Below are positions 23,401 to 38,400 of a stretch of 64,000 bases of DNA, in pieces. Within the stretch, counting starts at the first letter, position 1. Each line of letters starts with the position of its first letter. Under the pieces are notes generated by a model. It had not been told where the DNA came from and made no database searches. It was given only the letters and a program-made list of their open reading frames with translations. Source of the stretch: Apoderus coryli. Its lineage: Eukaryota; Arthropoda; Insecta; Coleoptera; Attelabidae. The DNA is taken from contig OU452212.1 of NCBI GenBank assembly GCA_911728435.2, forward strand, positions 8,004,563 to 8,068,562, read 5' to 3'. Position numbers and translations under genes: made by a program.

Positions 23401-26400
23401 GCAACTCGCTTGAAGATTTTTGAGTATTTATCAAGGCCCGAGGAGTATTCGATAAGATAATTTTTTACTTTGTAGATATCAAAAATTTGATTGTCAATCT
23501 GACGTTTAATAATTTTCAATACAAAATGTATTAGTTTTAATCAAACAAATATTATTAATTTTTATTTAAAACTACAGTTGTGAAAGTGGATTTTTCCTGG
23601 AGTAGCCTACTCGTAGTATTCCAAATTGTTTTTACAGTTGGTTCTTTATATTCAGTTCTGTCAGCTTTTCTCATATTTACCGCATAATCTTTCAATATAT
23701 TAGCCAAATTATGCAAACTCGTTTCAGCATTCAGTTCGTATTCTCTGGTCGCACAAAACTCGAGAAATATTTTCCATACATATTTTTTTGATTTGATTGT
23801 ATTTTTTGGTATATTATTAGATATAATATCATTAATTGCATCATTAGATGCAATACCAAATCTTCGCGACATTTTTAAACCAGTTGTCAATTTGACGTTT
23901 AATTAATTTTTAATAAAAAAACAGGGTAGTCCATAAGTTTCTGTCATAGTCTCAACACCAGTCTTAAAAAAAAACTAGAGACACCACTGGATTCCTTTCA
24001 AAAAAGTGCCTTTTGAATGTTTTCACAGAAACAAAAAATAATCATAAATAAATAAGTTACAGGGGTAGATTAAAAATGCACAAAAGCCAAAACCACCCTG
24101 TATCTTTTAAACGGTTCAAGATATCGCGGTACAGTTTTCGGCATTTGATTTCGTTTGAAAATCGAGCTCGTGACATGTAGGTTAGTTTTCTTCTAACTCC
24201 TCTAGAAATCGGTGTTTCCTATCAAAAGTGTACACTTTTTTCTGAACCACCTATTAGGTCTCAGCATTGCGATATTTAACTTATAAGAATTTATTAGCTT
24301 ATGACTCTTTTCTGGGACCCACTGTATGCGCATCCAGTGAAAAAAATTTTGATAGTTTATCCGCCAAATTGCGACGGTTTCACAAAAGGATTGTTTTTTT
24401 TTTTAATTGTCTCATCTTGTCCTGGTTATATTTAGTTCTGTTATATAACTCAGAGCTGTCGCATATGTATATACAAAATTCTCTTACACCAATTTCTCTA
24501 TTTGGAATACCTGAAATACTTTCGCGAATCATTATTATTATCACAGTTGACGCGTGTATAAGTTTTCATGGTAAATTCCATGGATCAATGACCTTTTGAA
24601 TTTAATTGGATATCAAAATGAGAATAAAGATAAACGTGTAATGCTTTGACTTAGTTCCAAATTAGTGGGTAAAGAATTGGGAGATTTTTCCGGATTGTGT
24701 AAATTGTATATCTTGAAACAAATGTGTGTTAAAAGGATTTTTATTATTTCATTTTTGGAATTAGGTCGGCATGCTGTAATATTGTGTAAATTGTATGTTT
24801 TATTGTTTTAAAAAATGGCTTGTTATTCCTTTGATTTTGTACGAACATTTATTTTTGTAGTGGAGAAACGCATGTCGTTTGGCATGCGGATAGCCCTTCA
24901 TAATATCATTGTCCTGCCTTTTTTAGCAGTATAACAAGATGTCAATGGTTTACCCTCAAAGAATCATCCTTTTGTTTGGTATAGGACGCTATCGTTCAAC
25001 AATATTACCAAACAAATCTATTTCAATTTGATTTAAGTCTAATTCTATAAGAGAATTATTCGAATCTCTAAATTAGTCTCTCGCCCACAATAGCCTCTAT
25101 CTCTAATTTCGTTCAGATTACATTTAGTTACTTATATAATGGACAATTTCCTTTTCCGGGTTTGTAAATGAACCAGCCGTCGAATAGGTATATAAATTAG
25201 ACTAAAAGGAAGATAAATGTGTCTTTGAAGGGAGCGTTTTGGAGTAATACCTCGCGCTGTGGAAATTTTAGAGGAAAATTTTACCCTCAAAGAAAGTCTG
25301 TTCAATAATTAATATTGATTTCTGATGCTTACCTGTCGTAAATGCTCGAGATCGGCTTTGTTTCCTAGCAGCACCACTGGCATCTGGCTACGCAACTGTA
25401 AAACTCGTTGTAACATGTCTGAGGCTTGCTTGAATGATTCTCTACATGTGATGTCGTAAACTACTAACGCAGCATCTGCCCAATAAATTGCTTCTTCTGG
25501 AAAAGCTTCTAAGTCGCAACTGCACACATCCACTATTTCGACTTCTAGTGTGGAATTGTTGATGTTTAACGTTTGTCGGTATAGAAGATCTGGAACAAAT
25601 TGGACAAATTAGAATTTTAGTTTGAGCAAGACCAATTAGGTCATTAACTTTATGGATCTTTGGAGGCCCATAATCAGTAACTTCTAACAGAGTGTTAGAC
25701 TTTTTATTGAAAGGAGAAGGAGGAGCAGCTGGAAAAACAATGTGAAAAATAAGGGTTTTAATTGAGTAGTAGTGTTGTCTATCTGGATCAACTGGCCTTT
25801 ATCAGCCTTTGAGAAAACGAGGTCATTGGTTTTAGATTTTTGTCTAATCATCTTGCAGCTAAATCAGTTATTACCAATGGAACTAGAGTAAAAGGAAAAC
25901 GCCGACGGGGGTTAAAACTTTAAAAAACAACGGTTCAAGTTTACATCGTATAGCAACTTCTATTGGGTCTGCCAGATAACTTTTTTTTTGAAAATGCTAT
26001 AAAAGAAAAACTGCTGAATATTTTCTCAAATTTCTTTTTTTATTTGAAACTACAATCCTTCCGGTTAATAATGACAAATAATTTCATTCAATTGGCTGCC
26101 TCGGCTGGCCATGCAGTAGCCTACACGATCGGTCCAATTTTTAAGCACATTATCGATTGTGTGCAGCTGTATTTCACCAATGGCTTCACTAATATTGTCC
26201 TTTAAAGCGTCAATTGTCTCTGGCTTGTCGGCGTAACACTTATCTTTGACATCACCCCACAAATAATAGTGCAACGGTGTCAAATTGCAGCTCCGGGGTG
26301 GCCAAACGACATCAGCTCGCGGCTGATAATGCGATCTTCAAAAACAGGGCGCAAAACATCGAGTGTAGCTTCGGCTGTGTGGCACGTAGCGCCGTCCTGT

Positions 26401-29400
26401 TGAAACCAAATGTTGCCAATATCCTCCTCTTCAATTTTTGTGAACAAAAATTCGTTCAACATGGCCCGATAACGATCGCCATTGACTGTAACGGCCACTC
26501 CTTGCTCATTTTCGAAGAAAAATGGCCCAATTATGCCTCCGGACCAAAATCCGCACCAAACAGTGACTCGTTTTGGGTGCATCGGCTTTTCAATGTATGC
26601 GTGCGGGTTTTCTGTGCCCCAAATGGGACAATTTTGCTTGTTTACATAACCGCCAAGATCAAAATGAGCTTCATCTGAAAAGATGATTTTTTTGGCAAAA
26701 TCGGCATCTTCTGTAAGTCGATCACAGGCCCACTGAGCGAAGCGAAAACGCATTGGATGGTCAGTTGGCTTCAACTCCTGAACCAATTGGACTTTGTATG
26801 GCGTCATACCAAGGTCTTTATGCAAAATTCGTCTCAATGATGTCTCCGAAATGTTCAATTGTTGAGACCGACGGTGAATTGATGTTGATGGCGCTTCACG
26901 CACACTTTCTGCCCCAGCAGCAATATTCTCGGGTGTACGCACTGTTTTTGGCTTTTCACGCTTTGGTTTATCGATGAGGATGCCAGTTTCTTTCACTTTA
27001 TTCACGAGAGAACGAACATACGGAGCTGACGGTGCTTCTCTTCTTCCAAAATCCGTAAGCAATTTTCGCACACATTCTGCAACATTACCATGATTTTCAA
27101 AGTAATGTCGCAATATTTCCCAGCGTTGTTCAAGCGTATACACAACCATATTCGTTCAGCGGAAGGATAAAACTAATTATCTGTCAAATCAGACATGAGC
27201 TAAGTGTTACCCTTCACGAAATAAGCACTAGTTGAAAAAAAAACGTTAGATGGCGGACCCGATAGTTGCTATACGATGTATACTTCTAGTTGCAGGTCTT
27301 CAATCAGTTCACTCTTGGTTATTCTAGATGTTTTGGGAGTTTTTTGGCCTCTCTATTCTTTATGCGACTGAGGGCAAGTTGATATAAAGTAGATGGAGTT
27401 GCCCTCAATACAGCCAATAGCAAGAAAGAACATTAATAGGAGTCATTTGGTCAGTAGCTCTAAATCTACTTAGAACAAGCTTATTGAGGCTTTTGTAAAG
27501 AAACTATCTAGCAGTATATTCTTCATAAAGACAGACAAGACAGACTGGATCTTTTTAAAGAGCCCCGTATGAAACGCTCCAAACAATATCCAAACTTTAA
27601 TATAGAGACCATCAACCTCTGCTTATGGATTTAGAAAGTGAATTAAAGAAGAAAAAAAAATAAAGGAAAGTTTCCCCGTAATTGCTATAGTGTCAAAAGT
27701 AAAAAGCGACTGGTATTGTGTTGCCACATATATAATAACTTGCTGAGATTCGTTGAACTCGTTTGTTAATATTTTCGGAGGTCTTTATATAATTAGTTTG
27801 ATAAAGAGCGTGTTATACTTGGAAGACAGCGCAATTTAATACACACAAGGAAGTTTTTAATTATTGGGAATTTGAGAACAAATCATTACCGTGTAAGATT
27901 GGCGTTTTCATTAGTTTACGGTTAGTATTCTATTTACTCGTCGGTAGGTAGGTGGTGATTTTGTATTTATACGAAAATGTTAGTTGGGTGTTTAATCTGA
28001 ATTTTGCTAATTAAAATACTATTCAAAAAATTTAACTGCTTTTGCTATGCACAGCTTCATCTTGTTCGTTTTGGCACAGCTTTGATCGTAAGAAACAAAT
28101 AAATATAGAAATACAAGGTGCAAGGTCAGGCGAATAATTCTTCAAGATATCATATACCATCTGGAGTTCCCGAGGGGTCGAATCTCGATCCGTTATTGTG
28201 TTTTGATTTTTATAAAGGAGTTCGGCTTTAGGAATCGGCCATTCAGGGATTATCTGAAGGTATATGCGTCTATTGATGGTTGCAGAAATGAGTAGTGTAG
28301 TGAGATCAACCAAAAAAGCATATCCAGAAGTCGACGGAGACACTAGGCTGATAGTTTCTTGTACCAAATTTCGTTAAATTTACTTTAGCTAAATTGATTT
28401 TTGATAAATAAATTCACTGTATACCAACCACAGTATAAGATATGCATGTTGTGTTCCCAATATTATTTTTAGTTTGACTATGTACCTTAAAGTATTTTAC
28501 ACAAAATTTTAAATTAATGAGTTCTGTTGCATCTCACAGCGTTATGCTGGTTTTGTTAAATAGTCGACCTACTTGTTAGTGTGAGATTTTTGCTACATAT
28601 TTTCATGATAATTGCAGCACTGCATATTAATAACATAATCGCGATCAAAAAAATCTTTGATTTGATGCAGATTTCGAGTATAGTAAATTATTAAAATTTA
28701 TTTTAATCAAATATACTTTAATTAATGGCAACACTGCATCTATCGGTAGTGCTACATCGTACGTTATTATTGATGATGAAGATGAAATCAATTGGAAAAA
28801 TTAAGATGATTTATTAGCAAAAATGCCTTACTTATTATTAAGAGAAGAAACTATTTTTTTGGGCCTTTGATCCGTTTTGAAGCCGTGTGGATTAAGGACA
28901 GAAGATATATCCAGATTTCATCATGGAAAATGAATCACGACAAACAACAAGACAGAATGCAGATGTAAACAATAAATTAGATGCTTTTATACCAAAGAAT
29001 TTTGAGTATTTATCAAGGCCCGAGGAGTATTCGATAAGATAATTTTTTACTTTGTAGATATCAAAAATTTGATTGTCAATCTGACGTTTAATAATTTTCA
29101 ATACAAAATATATTAGTTTTAATCAAACAAATATTATTTATTTTTATTTAAAACTACAGTTGTGAAAAGTACAATTGGTAAATGTTAAATTGGAAGAAGA
29201 GTTTGCTGAAGTTGACGGATTGTTAATTTCCACTGTTGAAGAAATTCCTCGCATGGTGTTGATTATTTCACCATGGCGTTCTTGGTTAATATTCAAGTAC
29301 GGTTTAATTGAATTAGAGCTGCTATGTCCTGTTATTTTTATTAATTGCTGTTCAGGAATTCCTTTATTTGCCAAATGGCTAACTGTACTTGATCTGTTCG

Positions 29401-32400
29401 AATGATTGGATATCTTTTTACACTTAGTGTCCAAACCAATAGCTTGCCCGGATGATTGGGTCCACATATTAATTGTGTTCTTGCCTACCGGTATATTGTC
29501 AAACCATGTGTCACTTTCGGATTTCCAGAAACGATTTGGTCTCAAGAGTAGGCGACTGGAAGTAATATTTTTCCCCCTTTTGGACAATAATTTATGGAAT
29601 AACCGAACAGGGCATGCACTTTCGTTTGCAATATTTGGAACAAGCCACTTACTATTTGTACAACTTTTCGATCCTCCTTGGCATGTTTTACTGAATATTG
29701 GATTGTATTCAATTCTGTTGGTTGGCGTTCCATCATTATTTTTCTCAATCGTGAAATAATATATAAGACAATCAGCTGGTTCACCACCTCGCCAAGCTAA
29801 CTCAACAGCTACAATATGGTAAAAAAAAATTTGTAAACCTTCTGGTGTACATTCATCCCATAATCCAATGATTCTAGCCAAATCACTTGAACTCAAATTT
29901 GATTGCCAAGCAATACTAGCTGAAGAAAATAGAGATGCTCTAGACATTGTTTCCAAATATATAGATTCGTACATGCAGATATAAGAAACAGACTTGGCAG
30001 TGACAAACCAGATAAACTAGTGAATTATAACAGTTGTAATAATGTGGAGAATTTATTAGACATCATAAATAAACAAGAAAAACAAAAATTTCCGTGTGAT
30101 ATGACCCTGTCAATCAAAAGTATGCATCACTTTGAGGAGGCTTCCTGATCTGATTTTAAAAGATTGTCTGCCAAAGGACGGGCTTATCATACCACACACC
30201 GTCGTAATACACATTATTTACTATTCTAATTAATATTATTATTCGTAGTTAATAAAATTTGCTGTAACAAATAAATAATGAAATAAATTTACCGGATCTC
30301 CAAGGCGTATATAAAGAAATAAGTAATAAAGTGAAATTTTATTGTACATTTCCTGAACGTTGATGTATATATTATAGGACTATTTAAATAAGATATTTAG
30401 TTCAAGTTTAAAAATAATATTATAAATATCATACCGGAATTATATTTTGGTTTTATTTTGCATTTGCGAACAAGAAAAATTTGGGGCAAAGTCGGAATGA
30501 TTGTCATCAAGGTTATTACTAAGTTTTTTTTTCATGGATAATAAAATTTTAAATAACAACAACAGAGCATATCTTTATCCTCAGCTTATATGTTTCAACT
30601 GATGTGCGTACCTGCTGAAAAATATTCAGGAAACTCGATTCGGATATCCTTGGAGTGGGCCCTAGATTTCCGAAGCAAAGAAACTGTAAATTAGCATTCT
30701 GTTAGCACCAAACTTGAGGAGTCAATTTGTCTTATTTTTTGTCGTATTTTGTTCGTAGGTTCAACGAAGAACAACTCTTGTAGATTTTTCTTGTGTTTAT
30801 AACAAAATTATGACAAAACTTGATTCCAGCAAGTGTAATAGTGAAGCTATGTTTCATCCATTGTCACATATCGACGAAAGAATTCCATGGTGTTTGCTGA
30901 TGATACTAGTTTCACTTGGTGCGGCCCGGATAGTGTGGCTCTTCATAGTACCATATCCAAAGACTTAATCACCATCAAATCATCTAACCTGTTGTGCTTG
31001 AACACTGCGAAAACTAAATCTGTGTCATAGAAAGATGTGCTGCAGTCTTTTGAACTTAATAATTCCACTATTGACGTCGTTTCTTCTGTGAAGTTTCTGG
31101 GCCTTGTTGTTGACAGCTCCCTGAAGAGGCCGTTGCACATTGATGCGTTATCAAAAAAATTAAGCTCTGCCTGTTTTGCGTTAAGGTCAGTTTCCAAAGA
31201 ACTTAACTTGTCAACTTCCATAACAGTCTACTTTTCACTCTTCGAATCCCATCTTCGATACCCCCTCCAATTCTGGGGTACATGCTGTGCAACGCAATTT
31301 GGGCGTATTTTTAGATTACAAAAAGAGCTATTCGATATTCTCTGAGATTGCACTATAGAGCCCATTGCCAGGACTTCTTCAGAAAATTTAAAATACTAAC
31401 ACGACCTTCCTTATTCATATTAGAATCGGTCTGCTTAATCCGCAACCACCTGTCAGATGTCTCTGAAAGACCATTCCATATCTATGTCCTTAGAAACGCC
31501 GAACATGATCTTTATCTGCCAGCCCCATCCTCCGCATTAATCAAAAGCTCCATTATATACAATGCAAAAAAAATGCACAACCATCTACCAATAGAAATCA
31601 AATAATTATCATCCCTTCCTCGATTCCGCAAAGCTCTAAAGACGTAGGTATTTGTTAGAAAGAGGTTTTTAGGTATACAGTAGGTGACTTTTTTAATGTG
31701 CATTAATTTTTGAGCGATTCACACACTGGATAGTAGTTTGTATTGTGTGTTTTGTATATATATATATATATATTTATATTTTCCCCAGATATATTTAATA
31801 CGACGTGCAGGACATGCAATAGAAGAAACACTGCGACGTGGTCTGTGTCTTTGATGCCTTCGAACTGATGGTCGAGACAGCAGCAGAACCACAAAACAGC
31901 ATAGCGTTTGTGAGTTGGAGGGGACATTGGTGTTTAATACGCGTTTATGCACTACTGTCACCAGTGCTTCGGTAGCTCAATGGTAGAGCAAATGCCCGGA
32001 AAGCGTAAGAAGTGGGTTCGATTCCCACCTGAAGCGAATGTTTTTTCCAACTCACAGACGTTCGTTTTCTTCATTGGATTTTCTATATAATATATATAGT
32101 TATATTCGACTACATAGTTGACTCACTTTCAGTGAATATTTCCCCAGGTATATATATATTGAACTGTAGAATATTTACTTAATTAATTTACTTTTAAGTA
32201 TCTTAATTGCTTTATTTATTTATTTATTTGATGATGTACCTGTTGTATTAATTATTATTCTTATGTTTTATATGTTTTGTTTACCTGTCTACAAATTATT
32301 TTTAATTTTTTGACAAATTTATACACGTATCATCGTTTGAAGGTTCGTACTAAATACATCCTACGACCTTTTTCAATGGACTAATATTTTGTTGACAAAT

Positions 32401-35400
32401 TAACATTGTAATCAGCAAACAAATTCGACTCGTGTCATGCTAGTGCGGTTGTGTTCGTCCGCATGCGTTTGGTCAGTGTGTACGCATCTTTAAACCAACA
32501 AAAAATCATACAATTAACTTTGTTCCATTCTACAAATAATGTTTAGAATGTTCTTTAATTTTCTACAGCTAATTTCAATTTCAGGAAAACACGAGGTACA
32601 TTAGCTTATATAGGTATTTTGATTAAACTTTAAAGTTGTAAGTTATCTAAGTTTATTTCTGTATACCAACGCAGGAAACAAAGATATTGTTATGGATTTT
32701 TTGTTTGTTTTTATTTTTTAGCAATAATTTTAATAATGAAGTGACTGAATAACAAGGCATTTAGTACATAAAGTTATTTCTGGCATCGGGCAGTATACAC
32801 AGTTCTGCGAGTGTTTTTTAGCGATAATGTAAATATTTTTCGAGAAATTATAGTATAGAAAATATTGAGCACTAGTCCCATTTTTTTTTTGTTTTATTTT
32901 GCATATAATTTTCCTTTTTTTGTTTACTATAATATATTATTATATGTCTTAATTTTTGATTAGTTTTCTAAATATCATAAAATATATAATAAAAATGCAA
33001 TTAACCTTGCTTAGTGTAATAATTTTCCAATGTAAAATATCACATTAATTTAATATAAATTAAAAGTAATAATCACTGTAAAACAGTCAAAGCATTGTTT
33101 ATGATTTTTTGTTATATAGATCAACATAATAATGGCAGTGCAGCAAGGATATATTTATTTATATTAAATGCAATTTATTTAATGGGGTTTACTAATCGGA
33201 TACACTGTTTAATCTACGGGGACTGTTATATATCTGTTCTTTCTGTTCTAGGTTAAGAGCGGATAGACTACTCTTGTACCGGCTGGCATAGTGTTCGTCT
33301 TAGTCGATGTTAATATGGCTAACGAGGGCTCTGGAAATATTAACAAGCTTTCTGGACATTTTTAGCAAAATGCAGTGGTGGTGCAGCTACTCTAGGGCTC
33401 GTATTGACCATGATCTGCGTCTTGTAGTTCGAAAATTCCTTGGAGTTTGCTTTGAATATGCTTCAAAGTTTTCTATATTAAGCAGAAGTCAGTCCTTTAT
33501 GCTGGGGACAAAATCCTTATTTATATTTAGTAAAAAATTATCAACAAATTACCTCGCAGAATTAAAGCAATTCAAAACGACAAATATTTGATATATTGTT
33601 AGTAAAATTGGAATAATTTGACCGATTTTTTGTATCAGATTTGGATTTGTTGTAATTTTTTTCTTGAATTTTTTGAGGATTAAGTTTTGAGTCTGACATT
33701 CTCTCAACCCTTTATGATATAGGTACATAGTGCCCCTGTTAATTGTTATTGTAAAATCCCTGTTTGGGAATAAAGATAAATCCTTAGTAAATAATAAAAT
33801 GAGCCTAAATATTCTTTTAAAACACATGATGCCTAATATAGAAATCTAAAATTTGACCAATTAATTACATTTTCATGTTGTATCACACAACAAAAATGTT
33901 TTGGCACTCAACATATTAAGCATTCTTTAAATCTCACAAATACCAAATTTATTAGACATAACAATTGTATGAAAAATACATTAATTTTTGTCAGCCATTA
34001 TTACTTTACAGCTAAAGGACATCTTCATTCAGAAAACCATTAGTTTCAAGTAGACATTTATTAAAAATATCTAACAGGTATAAATCAGAAATTATATTTG
34101 TAAATATCAAGAAAATTCTACAAAAATAATCAAAATATAAACTATTATAATAATAAATTGGGGCGCCATTTATCAATTTTATTTTGAGATTGAGGTGAAC
34201 AGCCATAGAAACTTGTAAGAAGTGCTAACGAATATTATTTTTTTATTAAAAGAAATTCAACGAATTCGATCAGACCCTTTAAATGTTTTTGCTACCAAAA
34301 ACGATCCAAACAATTCGTATGATAATTTTTTACTAAATATAGTAACCAATCAAATTACTTAATTTTAAGTCATGTGTCAAATTTCACCCTACATGTGGTG
34401 TTTTCAGTTTGGTGTTTTTTTTATTAAAAATTAATTAAACGTCAAACTGACAACTGGTTTAAAAATGTCGCGAAGATTTGGTAGATATTGCATCTAACGA
34501 TGCAATTAATGATATTATATCTAATATATACCAAAAAATACAATCAAATCAAAAAAATATGTATGGAAAATATTTCTCGAGTTTTGTGCGACCAGAGAAT
34601 ACGAACTGAATGCTGAAACGAGTTTGCATAATTTGGCTAATATATTGAAAGATTATGCGGTAAATATGAGAAAAGCTGACGGAACTGAATATAAAGAAGC
34701 AACTGTAAAATGGAATACTACGAGTAGGCTACTCCAGGAAAAATAATTCAATGACTTCAAAATTGTATTCGACCCGTTTACCAGTGTGATATTCAAAAAT
34801 GCGCGAGATGCAAGAAATGCAAAACGTAAAAGATTACAGCAGGATCCAAACAAACGAAAATGCCGTGCATCAAATTTGAGTTCAAGTGATTTGGCTACAA
34901 TCATTGGATTATGGGATGAATGTACACCAGGAGGTTTACAAAAAAATTTTTACCATATTGTAGCTGTTGAGTTAGCTTGGCGAGGTGGTGAACCAGCTGA
35001 TTGTCTTATAGATTATTTCACGATTGAGAAAAATAATGATGGAACGCCAACCAACAGAATCGAATACAATCCAATATTCAGTAAAACATGCCAAGGAGGA
35101 TCAAAAAGTTGTACAAATAGTAAGTGGCTTGGTCGGTTATTCCATAAATTATTGTCCAAAAGGGAGAAAAATATTACTTCCAGTCGCCTATTCTTGAGAC
35201 CAAATCGTTTCTGGAAATCCGAAAGAAGTGACACATTGTTTGACAATATTCCGGTAGGCAAGAACACATTTAACATGTGGACCAAATCATCTGCGCAAGC
35301 TATTGGTTTGGACACTAAGTGTAAAAAGATATCCAATCATTCGAACAGATCAACTGCAGTTAGCCATTTGGCAAATAAAGGAATTCCTGAACAGCAATTA

Positions 35401-38400
35401 ATAAAAATAACAGGACATAGCAGCTCTAATTCAATTAAACCATACTTGAATATTAACCAAGAACGCCATAGTGAAATAATCAACATCATGCGAGGAATTT
35501 CTTCAACAGTGGAAATTAACAATCCGTCAACTTCAGCAAACTCTTCTTCCAATTTACATTTACCAATTGTACTTTTCACAACTGTAGTTTTAAATAAAAA
35601 TGAATAATAATTGTTTGATTAAAACTAATACAATCAAATTTTTGATATCTACAAAGTAAAAAATTATCTTATCGAATACTGCTCGGGCCTTGATAAATAC
35701 TCAAAATTTTGTCATAGAGATTCCTTCAAGCGAGTTGCTCAAGGATAATAGCCATCGGCCTGCGGCCTTGGTAAGGTAAAAACACTAGTATCTGATCTTT
35801 ACAATGTCAGCTAGCTCGTCCACCTTCAATTTGCGATCGTTCGTAACCAATTTCTGAGTTTTTTTGACGTTTTCGGAATAACAGCCTCATTTGCGCGTCC
35901 ACTACGCTATTTTTTATCGTGGAAAATAAAAACAAGGTTTACCGGCAAACCAAAATATTGTATTTTAATTGAATTATATAAATATTTTTGTAATCAAAAG
36001 CCATACATAAAAAACAAGAGCTGTTTAAATTCTAATTAACCCACATTCAAAGTAATTGAATTAAATCCACACCTAGATATGATTATGTTTTTTTTTCTGT
36101 ACAAAACATTTAGTCTGGCCCACATAAAGAAACCATAAAAAATCTAGGTGAATATAAAACAGCGTAAAATAGCGGAAGAAGATGTGTTTATTTTTGAGAA
36201 GTTGCAGATTTTTTTTGTTTTGCTTATATTCCCATATTCCAGAATATCATCTGTTTCTATCTCACGCCAGTTATGAAAACATACATTTAAATAACTTCGT
36301 TTTTTTTGTTTAAATACATAATGTTTAGGCATCTTTTGTAATTCAATTCGTTTATCCAATATTTGCATGCATTCACCAGTGGATTTCACTAATGAATCTA
36401 CCAGGAACAAGTTGTTCAGTGGTCAGAGGAATAGAATGACTCTCGGGCAGCTGACTCCAGCGATGCCCATCAACATAGAAAAAACATTCCAAACTGTTTT
36501 CCATTGAGGTTTTAAAACACTGGCCTTGGAGAATATCCGAAAGTCTGTTTTTCTGAAGTTTGATACACTCCACGAGTGGATTTTGTGGAAACTAGAATTC
36601 CATGCGATAGACCCCTCATTATAATATACAGGGTTCCTCATATAGGCTACCCATTTTAATATTTGAACTAATTTTTTTTTTTTTTAGTTAACAAAAGAAC
36701 ATAAACGTTCTAAATTAAGAAATATGGAGTGATGCGGCGATTAGAAATAATTTTCTGGCTTGATAAACATAATAAGACTCACTGCCCACTGTAGAGGGCC
36801 TTTTTGTGTGACAGCCCACATCCCTATATTTACTGTGGCATACAGAGTTATCCAAATGATGACCTGGGAATTACTGGGACTATTAGTAAGACGAAATATT
36901 AAACAAACAAAAAATGATAATATTATTTCACTTTCATGATAAATATGGTGGCATTACGCAAGGTATTGAACCGAGGAACGGCACTTCAATGAATCTAGGG
37001 ACTTTGGAAAGCAGTTTCTCTCGAATAATGTCAGGCTTCTTGGGAAGAAATGTTCATAATGTTTACTCGAATAGTATGTAAATCCTAAATGTGAAACAAT
37101 ACCAAACACTATTACAGATGCCTAATATATTTTTGAAATTGTATAATAATTCTACTCGTAATAATAAAGAATAAAATTACTTCTGAAAAAATTTGCAAAA
37201 ATATATTAATAAATATACACTCCCATTTTCATCAGACAGAGCACAATTTTCCATGCTTTGCTATTGTATTTATGCGTTAATATTTGAAAAGAAAACATGT
37301 TCAGAAAGTTTTATTTGGATTTTCCCGATCTATTGTTTAACGTAAATTGTTTATTTTGTAACACATTTACGTTTAAGTGAAATTGGAGTTCTTTGAAATT
37401 ATTCGCAGATCCACTTCGTAATTCATTTTCTAGCTATACTAGAAATTAGCAAAGAAATTAAATATTGGGTTTATTACCACAAAATCGGGGGAGTTCTCTA
37501 TGGTATAATAATAATAATCTTTATTGACTACGTTTTGTACAAAACAATTGCAGTACGTCAAAATACAAAAACTATATCTACAACAAAAAACATGAAAGTG
37601 TAAGTAACATAGGTACAAACAAATGAAAAGTGACTAATTGCTAAAATGTACAACTTCCTGGGAATATTCTTCCACAGAATAAAAAGCATGCTTGAGCAAT
37701 TATGATTTTATAGTTCTTTTGAACATTTCTGAACTGTACTCCCGGACCCTACGAGGAAGTGCATTATACAACCGAATCTGTAGGGAATTCTTTGCAGACT
37801 TAGTCAATCTCCATCGCCGAGCCCATACCAAGTCCGCAGATCTCGTACCATACTCATGACAAGTTGAGTTAATACACAAATCGGGCTTACATCTGTGAAT
37901 CTCAAGCAGTTGATAATATATATATAAAGACGGGAGAGGCATTATATTGAGAGATTTGAAAATGGGCTTGCAATGCTCCAGATATCCAGCATTTGCCAGA
38001 ATGCGAACCACTTTTTTTTGCACTCTAAATATTTGCATAGCCGATGACGAGTTACCCCAGAGACTCACTCCATAAGAAATATGAGAATGGAACAGTGACA
38101 AATAAACAGTTCTCAGAGCTTGCTGACTCAGACGATGTCTGAGCCTCCTAATAACGTAAATACTAGAAGACAACTTACCCCTGAGAAAATCAACGTGCGA
38201 CGCCCAGCAAAGCGCATCATCAACAATAATCCCCATTAAGTTGGCTGTTCGTCCCCGAGCATGACCACTAGCACTAGAAAATGTAAGTCTCTGGGTTTTA
38301 GTTTCAGTAGATTACTAGTGAACCAGCCATTCGCAACTCCCTCAAGGTGCCCCGCACGACCTTCGAGCTGTGAAACACTGCTCCCATAACACACCAAAGA

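Noticed and set aside
26277..26977. Plus-strand open frames over the mariner-type element at 26 kb
   Set aside because: They are antisense shadows of the transposase frame; the same shadows appear inverted at 39.5-40.1 kb.
29175..29759. Plus-strand open frames across Crypton-like copy B (and equivalents at 35.0-35.6 and 50.6-51.1 kb)
   Set aside because: They are antisense to the recombinase frame and recur wherever that element occurs.
31966..32036. Functional serine tRNA gene (anticodon GGA)
   Set aside because: C replaces the invariant U33, the anticodon stem has an A-A mismatch, and the long variable arm of serine tRNAs is absent.
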